From: Pollutiaquabacter sp046052345 | GTDB taxonomy: Bacteria; Bacteroidota; Bacteroidia; AKYH767-A; 2013-40CM-41-45 | Direction: 5' to 3' | Assembly: GCA_046052345.1 (NCBI GenBank) | Contig: JBJOMN010000030.1 | Span: 1-17,630, forward strand | DNA: 17,630 bases | Shown here: positions 7,787-14,550 of the stretch, in pieces | How positions within the stretch are numbered: the first letter of the stretch is position 1 | Layout of the letters: each line of letters begins with the position of its first letter | The notes under the pieces: model-generated | The model's database searches: none | What the model saw: the letters and a program-made list of their open reading frames with translations, nothing else | What the model was told of the DNA's origin: nothing | Program-made: the position numbers and the translations under genes

Positions 7787-9865
7787 ATGAAAAAACTCCT
7801 ACTCGTTGTCGCCGCTCTGATCGGTATGATCACCCTCGCCGATGCACAGTGTACTACGACCAATGCCACCGGCTGCATGTGCAAGGATGCCACCCAGACC
7901 AACTGCGACCTGCTCCCGGATATTGAAATCGGACATCCGCCGTTCTACCAGTTAGGTGCCACCTACGGTGTCATCGAATACTCGCAGACCGGCAACGGTG
8001 TCGACAACGGACGACTGAAGATTTCGGTATCCACTCCGAACACGGGACACGGTCCGCTGGAACTTCGAACCACGAACATCTTCGTCTGTGGAACGGATAC
8101 TTTCTACGGCAGCGCCCCCTCCATCTGTCCGGACGGCATCTCCTATCCGCGGATCCTTATCAATCAGCGCATCTATCATAAGAACGGCAACTCGATGACG
8201 TATTATGACCGTGCGGCAGGTACCATGACCTACCACCCTACCCACGGCCACATGCACGTGGACAACTGGGGTAACTACACCCTGCGCACGCGGGATTCGC
8301 TGGAACCGAATCCTCTCAACTGGCCTCTGATCGCAGCAGGAACCAAACTCGCCTTCTGTGTGATGGACTACGGCAATTGCGGCGGAGCCAGCTATCAGGA
8401 CCACTGCCTGGACACCGCCGGCAACCCGATGAACAACGCGAGCTTCTATCCCAACTACGGACTGGGTGGTGGCGGCTATAATTGTTCACCGAGTGTCCAG
8501 GGCATCAGCTCCGGATACCTCGACATCTACTGGACTTCCCTCGACGGCATGTGGATCAATATCCCTCCGGGGACTTGTAACGGCGACTATTGGATCGTGA
8601 CTGAAGTGGATCCGAACCACAACTTCCTCGAGGAATACGACAACAACAACGTCTACGCATCTCCCTTCACCCTCACCCGTCAGGAGCCTAATCCGGCGAC
8701 AGTGCCTGTTGCACTGACAGTTGCCGGTTCCCGTCTGAACATCTGTCAGGGTGAAAGCGTCACCATCACCGCAGGCAGTTCCGTCCCCGGCGTTTCCTAC
8801 CAGTGGGTGACCGGCGACACCACCGCCTCTATCACGGTGACGCAGTCCGGCACCTACACCGTCGACGTGACCAATCAGTGCGGCAGCGGCACCAGCCTCC
8901 CGGTGAACATCACCGTCTTCAATACCCCGGCCGATCCCGTCGTACAAAATGATACCATCCAGACACCCGGCACCGCAGTTCTCTCTGCAACCGGAAACGG
9001 AGCGCTGAGCTGGTACGATGTTCCGAGCGGAGGCACGGTGCTCGGTACAGGCGGATCGTTCACCACGCCCTTCATCAACAACACCACCACTTTCTATGTA
9101 GAGGATCTGGTGACGCATCCCGGTCTCCAGTTCAACCTTGGTCCGGCCGACAACACGGTACTGGGTGGAGGAACCTCTTCTAATTCCAACCAGGCACTGA
9201 TCTTCGACTGCCACAATGCCTTCATCCTCCACTCCGTGAAAGTGTATGCAGCCACCGCGGGAACCCGCACCATTCTGCTTGAAGATGCTAACGGTGTGAC
9301 CCTGCAGTCGGCTGTCGTCAACGTGGTGGCAGGAGCCAATACCGTCGTGCTCGATTTCAACGTGAGCCCCGGAACCGGCTACCAGCTGACACGTACCGGC
9401 GGAGAACTCTTCCGTAACAACGCAGTGACGGCCGGCCAGTATCCTTTCTCCGTGAGCAACTACTGCACCATCACCGGCAGCACAGCCGGAGCACAGTATT
9501 ATTACTTCTTCTACGATTGGGATATCCGTCTGCCCGATGCCGTGTGCAGTAGCTCACGTGTACCGGTCACCGCCGTGATCGAGTCACCTAACACTATAGC
9601 GGAAGTGGCAGAGCTTCGTTCCCTCAGCGTATTCCCGAATCCTGCCTCAGGAAATGTCACCGTCCGCTTCGAGCTAAACGGTATCCAAACGGCAGAGATC
9701 GGCCTGATCGATGCGATCGGCAACGTCGTCCTTTCACGTACGGTGAATTCCGCTGACTCCCGCTTCGAAGAATCGCTCGATGTTGCGTCACTTTCGAAAG
9801 GCGTTTACAGCGTACACATCCTTTCCAACAACAAGAATTATTATCACAAGCTGATCATCCAATGA
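7787..9865 (+). CDS. Secreted lysyl oxidase-family protein with Ig-like modules and T9SS sorting domain
   Basis: 692 aa. Signal peptide 1-21 ('LIGMITLADAQ'). Residues about 44-300 match the lysyl oxidase family (PF01186): a His-x-His-x-His copper motif 'HGHMH' at 153-157; Lys187 in 'GTKLAFC', where animal LOX has its cofactor lysine in 'GHKASFC'; and Tyr248 in 'GYLDIYW', matching the 'CYDTY' cofactor tyrosine. The end of the domain, 'GDYWIVTEVDPNHNFLEEYDNNNV', mirrors the LOX 'NPSYLVPESDYTNNV' segment. The LTQ cofactor could therefore form and support copper-dependent oxidation of amines or peptidyl lysine to aldehydes. Two Ig-like modules follow (about 303-380 and 381-445), then a beta-rich domain (about 446-600) and a T9SS tail (616-692, 'FPNPASGNVTV'). 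It should act outside the cell. The family call is strong; the substrate is unknown, and the Lys-Tyr spacing is longer than in human LOX. Confidence 0.88.
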   Translation: MKKLLLVVAALIGMITLADAQCTTTNATGCMCKDATQTNCDLLPDIEIGHPPFYQLGATYGVIEYSQTGNGVDNGRLKISVSTPNTGHGPLELRTTNIFVCGTDTFYGSAPSICPDGISYPRILINQRIYHKNGNSMTYYDRAAGTMTYHPTHGHMHVDNWGNYTLRTRDSLEPNPLNWPLIAAGTKLAFCVMDYGNCGGASYQDHCLDTAGNPMNNASFYPNYGLGGGGYNCSPSVQGISSGYLDIYWTSLDGMWINIPPGTCNGDYWIVTEVDPNHNFLEEYDNNNVYASPFTLTRQEPNPATVPVALTVAGSRLNICQGESVTITAGSSVPGVSYQWVTGDTTASITVTQSGTYTVDVTNQCGSGTSLPVNITVFNTPADPVVQNDTIQTPGTAVLSATGNGALSWYDVPSGGTVLGTGGSFTTPFINNTTTFYVEDLVTHPGLQFNLGPADNTVLGGGTSSNSNQALIFDCHNAFILHSVKVYAATAGTRTILLEDANGVTLQSAVVNVVAGANTVVLDFNVSPGTGYQLTRTGGELFRNNAVTAGQYPFSVSNYCTITGSTAGAQYYYFFYDWDIRLPDAVCSSSRVPVTAVIESPNTIAEVAELRSLSVFPNPASGNVTVRFELNGIQTAEIGLIDAIGNVVLSRTVNSADSRFEESLDVASLSKGVYSVHILSNNKNYYHKLIIQ

Positions 9866-9887
9866 TATCGGCCGTGAGACAAAAGGG

Positions 9888-9914
9888 AAAGCCCGCCAAT
9901 CCGGCGGGTTTTTT
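9888..9914 (+). terminator. Strong Rho-independent terminator after the lysyl oxidase-like gene
   Basis: CCCGCC (9892-9897) and GGCGGG (9903-9908) form a perfect GC stem with loop AATCC, flanked by AAA on the left and TTTTTT on the right. It starts 22 bases after the stop codon at 9865. The A and T flanks extend the stem. Confidence 0.9.
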
Positions 9915-9957
9915 CTTTTCCGGGACATCCTCCATCACGTAATCCCGCTAAACGCCG

Positions 9958-9965
9958 TACATTTA
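9958..9965 (+). promoter_or_regulatory. Candidate -7 element upstream of the propeller gene
   Basis: TACATTTA matches TAnnTTT(G/A) 32 bases before the ATG at 9998, just after the strong terminator. No TTG is found at the expected upstream spacing, so this is tentative. Confidence 0.25.
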
Positions 9966-9997
9966 TAAGGACGTTTCAAAAAACCGCCCGTACTTCC

Positions 9998-11251
9998 ATG
10001 TACCGATCCTTGTTTTCCCGTAGTTGCGCCACTTTTCTCTACACCATGCTGGTGATGATGACGGACTTGGCGACCGCACAACCTTCCTTCCAGCAGTTCA
10101 CCCGCTTCAACTCCCCGTTGCCGGATAATACCTGCAACCATATCTCCGTCGACAACACAGGAAGGAAATGGTTCTGCACGGAGTACGGCCTCGCTGTCTT
10201 TGACGATACGACTTGGACCGTCTACCAGACACTCAACTCCGGACTTTCCGACAATTCCGTGAAACACGTGAGCTTCGACCAGCAGCAAAACGCCTGGATA
10301 TCCACACAGAACGGAGGACTTTGCCGCTTCGACGGAACGAACTGGACGGTCTACAATACCCTTAATTCCCCCATCACCTCCGACTTTGTACGCACTACCG
10401 CAGTCGACCGCTTCGGCCATGTGTGGGTCTGTACCAATAACGGCTTGAATTACTTCGACGGGACCAATTGGTCCGTCTACGACATTTCCAATTCAGGGAT
10501 ACCGGTAAACAACATAACCGTCATAGCCATCGAAAACGATTCCACACGATGGATCGGGACGATGAACGGAGGATTCGTGCGGATGATTGACACCTCGTTC
10601 ACGGTGTGGGACCATTACTCTAACAACTTTCCCGACAACACCATCAGCGGCCTGATCATCGATGCCGCAAACATCAAATGGACGACATGTCCCGCCGGCG
10701 CCCTGGTACGATTCTATAACGGCAGTTCCTTCGCCTACAATACAGGAAGCTCGCTGATTCCTTCGAATACACTTACCACGCTGCAAGCGGATTCAGCCGG
10801 CGACTTCTGGATCGGTTCGTTCGACAAAGGTCTTATCAAAAGGGTGAATAACGATTACTATTACTGGTCCACACAGAACTCCTCCATGCCGGAAGACATC
10901 GTCTACGGTGTTGCTGTAGAGAGGAACGGACTGGTATGGTGCGGTACATCTTCCCAAGGCGTCGTCCGTTTCGTCGAGAATATCAGCGCAGGAGTCGGAT
11001 CGATCCTCGCAGCCGATCCCTTGCATGTATTTCCGAATCCTGCCCGCGAGTTCATCCGCATCGTTCATGAAAAAAATTCGCTCCTCCGTGCCATCTTGTA
11101 TAATGCCGTCGGCGAGAAGGTGATGGAAGCGGTTTGCACGGACGGCACGAACGCCAGGCTTGAAATATCCGGTGTGGCAGCGGGCTGCTATTTCCTCGCC
11201 ATGGAAACGACCGAAGGTACTTCTACGCGGAAAATCCTCGTCTCGGAATAA
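9998..11251 (+). CDS. Secreted seven-repeat 'two-component regulator propeller' protein with T9SS sorting domain
   Basis: 417 aa. Signal peptide about 1-28 ('MLVMMTDLATAQ'). Residues about 32-335 hold seven tandem repeats of about 42-43 residues with the pattern 'NS.LPDN....I..D..G..W..T..GL..FDGT.W.VY'. The FDGTNW core is best kept in repeats 2 and 3. These are Reg_prop (PF07494) repeats, and seven of them would close one beta-propeller. A T9SS tail follows (about 343-417, 'VFPNPAREFIRI'), so the protein is probably surface-attached or released. In hybrid two-component systems such propellers form the periplasmic sensor next to a kinase; no kinase or transmembrane segment is attached here, so a binding or scaffold role is more likely. 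It is flanked upstream by a strong terminator and converges on dusB with a 12-bp gap, so it is probably a single-gene transcript. Its ligand is unknown. Confidence 0.86.
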   Translation: MYRSLFSRSCATFLYTMLVMMTDLATAQPSFQQFTRFNSPLPDNTCNHISVDNTGRKWFCTEYGLAVFDDTTWTVYQTLNSGLSDNSVKHVSFDQQQNAWISTQNGGLCRFDGTNWTVYNTLNSPITSDFVRTTAVDRFGHVWVCTNNGLNYFDGTNWSVYDISNSGIPVNNITVIAIENDSTRWIGTMNGGFVRMIDTSFTVWDHYSNNFPDNTISGLIIDAANIKWTTCPAGALVRFYNGSSFAYNTGSSLIPSNTLTTLQADSAGDFWIGSFDKGLIKRVNNDYYYWSTQNSSMPEDIVYGVAVERNGLVWCGTSSQGVVRFVENISAGVGSILAADPLHVFPNPAREFIRIVHEKNSLLRAILYNAVGEKVMEAVCTDGTNARLEISGVAAGCYFLAMETTEGTSTRKILVSE

Positions 11252-11263
11252 TCCGGTACGGAT

Positions 11264-12247
11264 TCAGGATACCGCCGGTGCATATCGCTCTCGCACCTCT
11301 TCGAGAATGGAAAAAAGTTCCGATTCGGACTCTGACGTGACCAAGCGTGTCCGGAATTCCCGGAAGTGGTCAAGTCCTTTGAAATAATTGCTGTAATGCC
11401 TGCGCATTTCGAAGATGCCTGTATGGCCGCTCTTCCACTCGAGCGATTTCTCGAGATGTATACGGCACATGTCCACACGTTCTGAAATGGCAGGCGGTGG
11501 AAGATGTTCACCTGTGTTGAGGAAGTGTCGTATTTCCCTGAAGATCCACGGAAAGCCGATACTGGCGCGGCCGATCATCACACCGTCCACGCCATACTTG
11601 TTTTTCATTTCCAAAGCCTTCTCCGGGGAATCGACATCGCCGTTTCCGAAGATCGGAATCCTCATCCGCGGATTATTCTTGACAGCGCCGATCAAGGTCC
11701 AGTCTGCCGGACCCTTGTACATCTGTTTGCGCGTCCTTCCGTGGATGGTAAGTGCTGCAATGCCGATGTCCTGTAATCGCTCCGCCACCTCGACGATGTT
11801 CCTGGTATTGTCGTCCCAGCCGAGACGTGTCTTGACCGTGACCGGCAACTTCACCGCCTTCACGATCTCCTCTGTCATGCGCACCATCTTGGGGACGTCC
11901 TGCAGCAAAGCTGCACCCGCACCCCTGCAGGCGACTGCTTTCACAGGGCAGCCATAATTGATGTCAATCAGGTCCGGATTGGCAGACTCGGCAATCAATG
12001 CGGCGTCCCGCATGGAATCGATTTCTCCGCCGAAAAGTTGGATCCCGATCGGACGTTCGTATTCGAAGATGTCCAGCTTCTGTTTGCTTTTGGCCGCATC
12101 ACGTATCAGTCCCTCGCTGGAAATGAATTCCGTGTACATCAGATCAGCCCCGTTCACCTTGCACACATACCGGAACGGCGGATCACTCACGTCCTCCATG
12201 GGAGCAAGCAACAGCGGGAAATCAGGCAGCCGGACCGGACCTATCAT
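11264..12247 (-). CDS. dusB: tRNA-dihydrouridine synthase B
   Basis: 327 aa, the usual length for the family. This FMN enzyme reduces uridines in the tRNA D-loop to dihydrouridine using NADPH, in the cytoplasm. Signature segments are 'LLAPMEDVSDPPFR' near the N-terminus (the family 'APM.GVTD..FR' motif), 'IDINYGCPVKAV' with catalytic Cys100, 'KTRLGWDD', 'LTIHGRT..QMYKGPADW' and 'IPIFGNGDVDSPEKA' followed by 'GVMIGRAS'. The C-terminal helical part contains 'MRRHYSNYFKGLDHFREFRTRL', as in DusB. The second cysteine (Cys107, in 'AVACRGAGAALL') stands where many homologues have other residues. It is divergent from the CPBP protease gene; the start at 12247 borders a heptamer repeat region. Among bacterial Dus subfamilies the sequence fits DusB best; all key residues are present. 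Confidence 0.95.
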   Translation of the reverse strand: MIGPVRLPDFPLLLAPMEDVSDPPFRYVCKVNGADLMYTEFISSEGLIRDAAKSKQKLDIFEYERPIGIQLFGGEIDSMRDAALIAESANPDLIDINYGCPVKAVACRGAGAALLQDVPKMVRMTEEIVKAVKLPVTVKTRLGWDDNTRNIVEVAERLQDIGIAALTIHGRTRKQMYKGPADWTLIGAVKNNPRMRIPIFGNGDVDSPEKALEMKNKYGVDGVMIGRASIGFPWIFREIRHFLNTGEHLPPPAISERVDMCRIHLEKSLEWKSGHTGIFEMRRHYSNYFKGLDHFREFRTRLVTSESESELFSILEEVRERYAPAVS

Positions 12248-12249
12248 GG

Positions 12250-12328
12250 AGGGGGGTGGTTGGTGGTTAGTGGTTGGTGCGGGGTACTAGCCAGGAACCC
12301 GAAACTGCACACTGGGAACTGGGAACTA
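12250..12328. repeat. Two-block heptanucleotide tandem repeat element between dusB and the CPBP gene
   Basis: Block 1 (about 12250-12284) reads in strict 7-base phase: AGGGGGG, TGGTTGG, TGGTTAG, TGGTTGG, TGCGGGG. Block 2 (12294-12328) is also in 7-base phase: GGAACCC, GAAACTG, CACACTG, GGAACTG, GGAACTA. A 9-base spacer separates them. Block 1 has at least four GG tracts with 1-3 base spacers on the plus strand, so a two-layer G-quadruplex is possible. The blocks would be transcribed as C-rich RNA in the dusB leader. Similar degenerate heptamer arrays are known as intergenic repeats (STRRs) in cyanobacteria. Confidence 0.6.
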
Positions 12329-12345
12329 AATTCCCTTTCTTTACG

Positions 12346-12376
12346 CAAATTTACGACAATATGAAGCTCCGGGCAA
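12346..12376 (-). promoter_or_regulatory. Candidate promoter for dusB, overlapping the start of the CPBP gene
   Basis: On the minus strand: TTG (12376-12374), 20 bases, then TAAATTTG (12353-12346), an exact match to the Bacteroidota -7 consensus TAnnTTTG at ideal spacing. The -33 element lies in codons 5-6 of the divergent CPBP gene. The dusB leader would be about 90 nt and would include both heptamer blocks. Confidence 0.55.
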
Positions 12377-13299
12377 TCTGGCAGGAAAACAGCCCTTATT
12401 CGAAATTACTGATTACAGTTGGAGCGGTCCTGGTTTTCATGACCCTCTTTACCGTCCTGGGGACCATCATAGCCTCCGTGCTTTATGGTATACCCTACGA
12501 CCAACTGGCCAATAAGATGGGTGATATGCAGGACCCTGTCGGACTCTCAATCATGAAAATCATCCAGACGGCGAGTTCGTTCGGTGTATTCATCTTCCCG
12601 GCACTTTTCCTTGCTTTCACGTTCAGCGATTCGTGGCAGGATTTTCTTCAAGTCAATCGCTCCGGGCAGTACAAAACATACCTCTGGGTAGTGCTCCTCA
12701 TGCTCGTCGCAATTCCCGGCATCAACATACTGGCGGAGTGGAACAATACGGTAAGACTCCCCGCCGCCTTGGGCGAAATCGAAAAAATGTTCCGCAACCT
12801 GGAGGATCGAGCGGCGCAGGTCACTGAAGCGTTCATGAAGATGCAGGGGGCAGGGGATCTGGCCGTGAACCTGGTCGTCATCGCGATACTGCCCGCCCTT
12901 GGTGAAGAGCTTTTCTTCAGGGGCCTGTTGCAGCGTGTTTTCTCGGATTGGTCGCGTAACATACACATGGGCATATGGCTGTCGGCTTTCGTGTTCAGTG
13001 CCTTGCACGGCCAGTTCTACGGTTTCATTCCCCGCATGCTTTTGGGTGGCATGTTCGGATACCTGCTTGCCTGGAGCGGATCACTGTGGATTCCGGTCAT
13101 CGCGCACCTAATGAACAACGCAGCTGCCGTGACTGCTACCTACTTGTATCAGAAAGGCATGCTCGGATTCAATCCCGACGAGACAGGAACCACGCCGACT
13201 GAAACCTTGTTGGGTATCGTCTCCATCCTGCTGACCTTGTCCATGGTCTACTATTTCCGGAAAATGACCGTAAAAAATGTTGTAAGTAAAAACGCATGA
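12361..13299 (+). CDS. CPBP family intramembrane glutamic endopeptidase (CAAX protease/Abi type)
   Basis: 312 aa from the ATG at 12361; a longer reading from a GTG at 12274 would translate the heptamer repeat and is unlikely. Hydrophobic helices are visible near 16-42, 65-88, 107-125, 167-181, 203-216, 223-238, 242-262 and 282-299. The family's active-site motifs are intact: Glu182-Glu183-x-x-x-Arg187 in 'GEELFFRGLL', His216 in 'ALHGQFYG', and His249 with Asn253 in 'HLMNN'. Members are membrane-embedded peptidases related to the eukaryotic CAAX prenyl endopeptidase Rce1. Bacterial ones act in peptide maturation, bacteriocin self-immunity or protein scaffolding; the substrate here is unknown. 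A soluble segment of about 40 residues (about 126-166) lies before the first motif. The stop codon overlaps the start of the SGNH hydrolase gene (ATGA), suggesting coupled translation. Confidence 0.92.
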   Translation: MKLRAIWQENSPYSKLLITVGAVLVFMTLFTVLGTIIASVLYGIPYDQLANKMGDMQDPVGLSIMKIIQTASSFGVFIFPALFLAFTFSDSWQDFLQVNRSGQYKTYLWVVLLMLVAIPGINILAEWNNTVRLPAALGEIEKMFRNLEDRAAQVTEAFMKMQGAGDLAVNLVVIAILPALGEELFFRGLLQRVFSDWSRNIHMGIWLSAFVFSALHGQFYGFIPRMLLGGMFGYLLAWSGSLWIPVIAHLMNNAAAVTATYLYQKGMLGFNPDETGTTPTETLLGIVSILLTLSMVYYFRKMTVKNVVSKNA

Positions 13300-14549
13300 T
13301 CCGTAACCTCCTGCTTTACTCTTTCTTGCTTTATACATCGTCAGCTTCCTCGCAGCCGGACACGCTGCGTGTGCTTTTTGTCGGAAACAGCTATACGTAT
13401 GTAAACAATCTCCCGCAGCTGACCGCCGATTTGTCTGCGAATACCGGAAAGACGCTGCTGTTCGACAGCAGCACACCGGGCGGATATTCCTACAGTCTGC
13501 ATGCTACGGACGTGAACACACTGGCGAAATTCCGGCAGGGCGGATGGGACGCAGTCATCCTTCAGGATCAAAGTCAGATTCCGACCATCGATTATTACCG
13601 GTACAACGACATGTACCCTGCTGCAGAAATTCTGCGGGACAGCATCCTGCTCTACTCTCCGTGTGCAAGGATCATCACCTTCATGACGTGGGGCCGTCGC
13701 TTCGGCGGACAACAATGCATCAACGGATCCTGCAGTCCGGTGTTTGTGAATTTCAATCACATGCAGGACTCACTGAAAAGCGCGTACCTGGAAGTTTCGG
13801 GAAACATCGGTGCTCGCTGCGCTCCTGTAGGAATGGCTTGGAGAAAGGCACTCGAGGACACCAGCGTGATACTTCATGCCACGGACAACAGTCACCCCGC
13901 CCTCAACGGAAGTTACCTGGCAGCAGCGGTGATGTATGCCTCCATTTGGGAGACTTCGCCGGCAGGTATCACCTACTTCGCCGGAGTGGATCCTGTGCTT
14001 GCCGCACGATTCCTCCAAATCGCAGACAGCATCGTATTCCACGACTCCGTCAATTGGAACCGTAACACGGATACGTTGAACGCATCGTTCACGTATTCCG
14101 TCTCATCCGATACGGTCTGTTTCAGTATACCGGGACCACTTCCGGCCGGTGCTTCGGTCAGCTGGGATTTCGGAGACGGCAGCCAGGATTCCACGTCGGC
14201 CCCTTGTCATATATACGGTACGCCGGGAACCTACGCTGTGGCCCTCACCGTCGGACATTGCGGTGAAACAGCCGACACTAGTCTCCAAGTAGCGATGCTC
14301 AACTTGTCGTACAACATTCCCGGCGAACCGTTGCAGGAGAAACTGCTGCTTGACTGTAAAGACGGCATTCTCTCCGTCCGCACCATCGGATCCATAAAAC
14401 AGGAAGCCTTCCGTATTCTGGATCTTGCAGGAAAAGAAGTTGCGGCAGGGACGCTTTCGGCAGAAGCAACCACGGTTTCCGTGGAAGGATGGGCTTCGGG
14501 ATTATATTTTCTGGTGAGCGACCGCTGGCGAAGTCGCTTCGTGAAGTGA
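13296..14549 (+). CDS. Secreted SGNH/GDSL-like hydrolase with PKD domain and divergent T9SS tail
   Basis: 417 aa. It starts at an ATG overlapping the CPBP stop by 4 nt, and a signal peptide (about 1-20, 'LLYTSSASSQ') supports this start. The hydrolase domain (about 22-245) opens with 'RVLFVGNSYTYVNNLP', where Ser32 is the likely nucleophile (block I, 'GNS' in place of GDS). It includes 'DAVILQDQSQIP' and ends with 'TDNSHPALNGSYLAA', giving the block V Asp197-x-x-His200 pair. This resembles DUF4886-type SGNH esterases, which may deacylate sugars or lipids. A PKD domain follows (about 262-333, 'WDFGDGS', Trp290), then a T9SS-like tail (about 345-417, 'FRILDLAGKEV ... GLYFLV') lacking the usual PNP motif. 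It is tail-to-tail with the histidine kinase gene, with a single base between the stop codons. The substrate is unknown. Confidence 0.84.
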   Translation: MIRNLLLYSFLLYTSSASSQPDTLRVLFVGNSYTYVNNLPQLTADLSANTGKTLLFDSSTPGGYSYSLHATDVNTLAKFRQGGWDAVILQDQSQIPTIDYYRYNDMYPAAEILRDSILLYSPCARIITFMTWGRRFGGQQCINGSCSPVFVNFNHMQDSLKSAYLEVSGNIGARCAPVGMAWRKALEDTSVILHATDNSHPALNGSYLAAAVMYASIWETSPAGITYFAGVDPVLAARFLQIADSIVFHDSVNWNRNTDTLNASFTYSVSSDTVCFSIPGPLPAGASVSWDFGDGSQDSTSAPCHIYGTPGTYAVALTVGHCGETADTSLQVAMLNLSYNIPGEPLQEKLLLDCKDGILSVRTIGSIKQEAFRILDLAGKEVAAGTLSAEATTVSVEGWASGLYFLVSDRWRSRFVK

Positions 14550-14550
14550 A

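Noticed and set aside
6429..9865. Thioredoxin-like and lysyl oxidase genes as one simple operon
   Set aside because: The 149-bp gap contains its own promoter-like sequence, so I treat cotranscription as unproven.
10461..10474. Perfect 14-bp palindrome GGACCAATTGGTCC
   Set aside because: It lies inside the repeat-coding region of the propeller gene ('DGTNWSV'), and about one such palindrome is expected by chance in a window this size.
12250..12328. Heptamer repeats considered as a CRISPR array
   Set aside because: Units are 7 bases with no unique spacers and no cas genes nearby.
12274..12360. N-terminal extension of the CPBP protein from a GTG
   Set aside because: It would translate the heptamer repeat and lacks any hydrophobic or conserved character; the ATG at 12361 begins a normal CPBP N-terminus.
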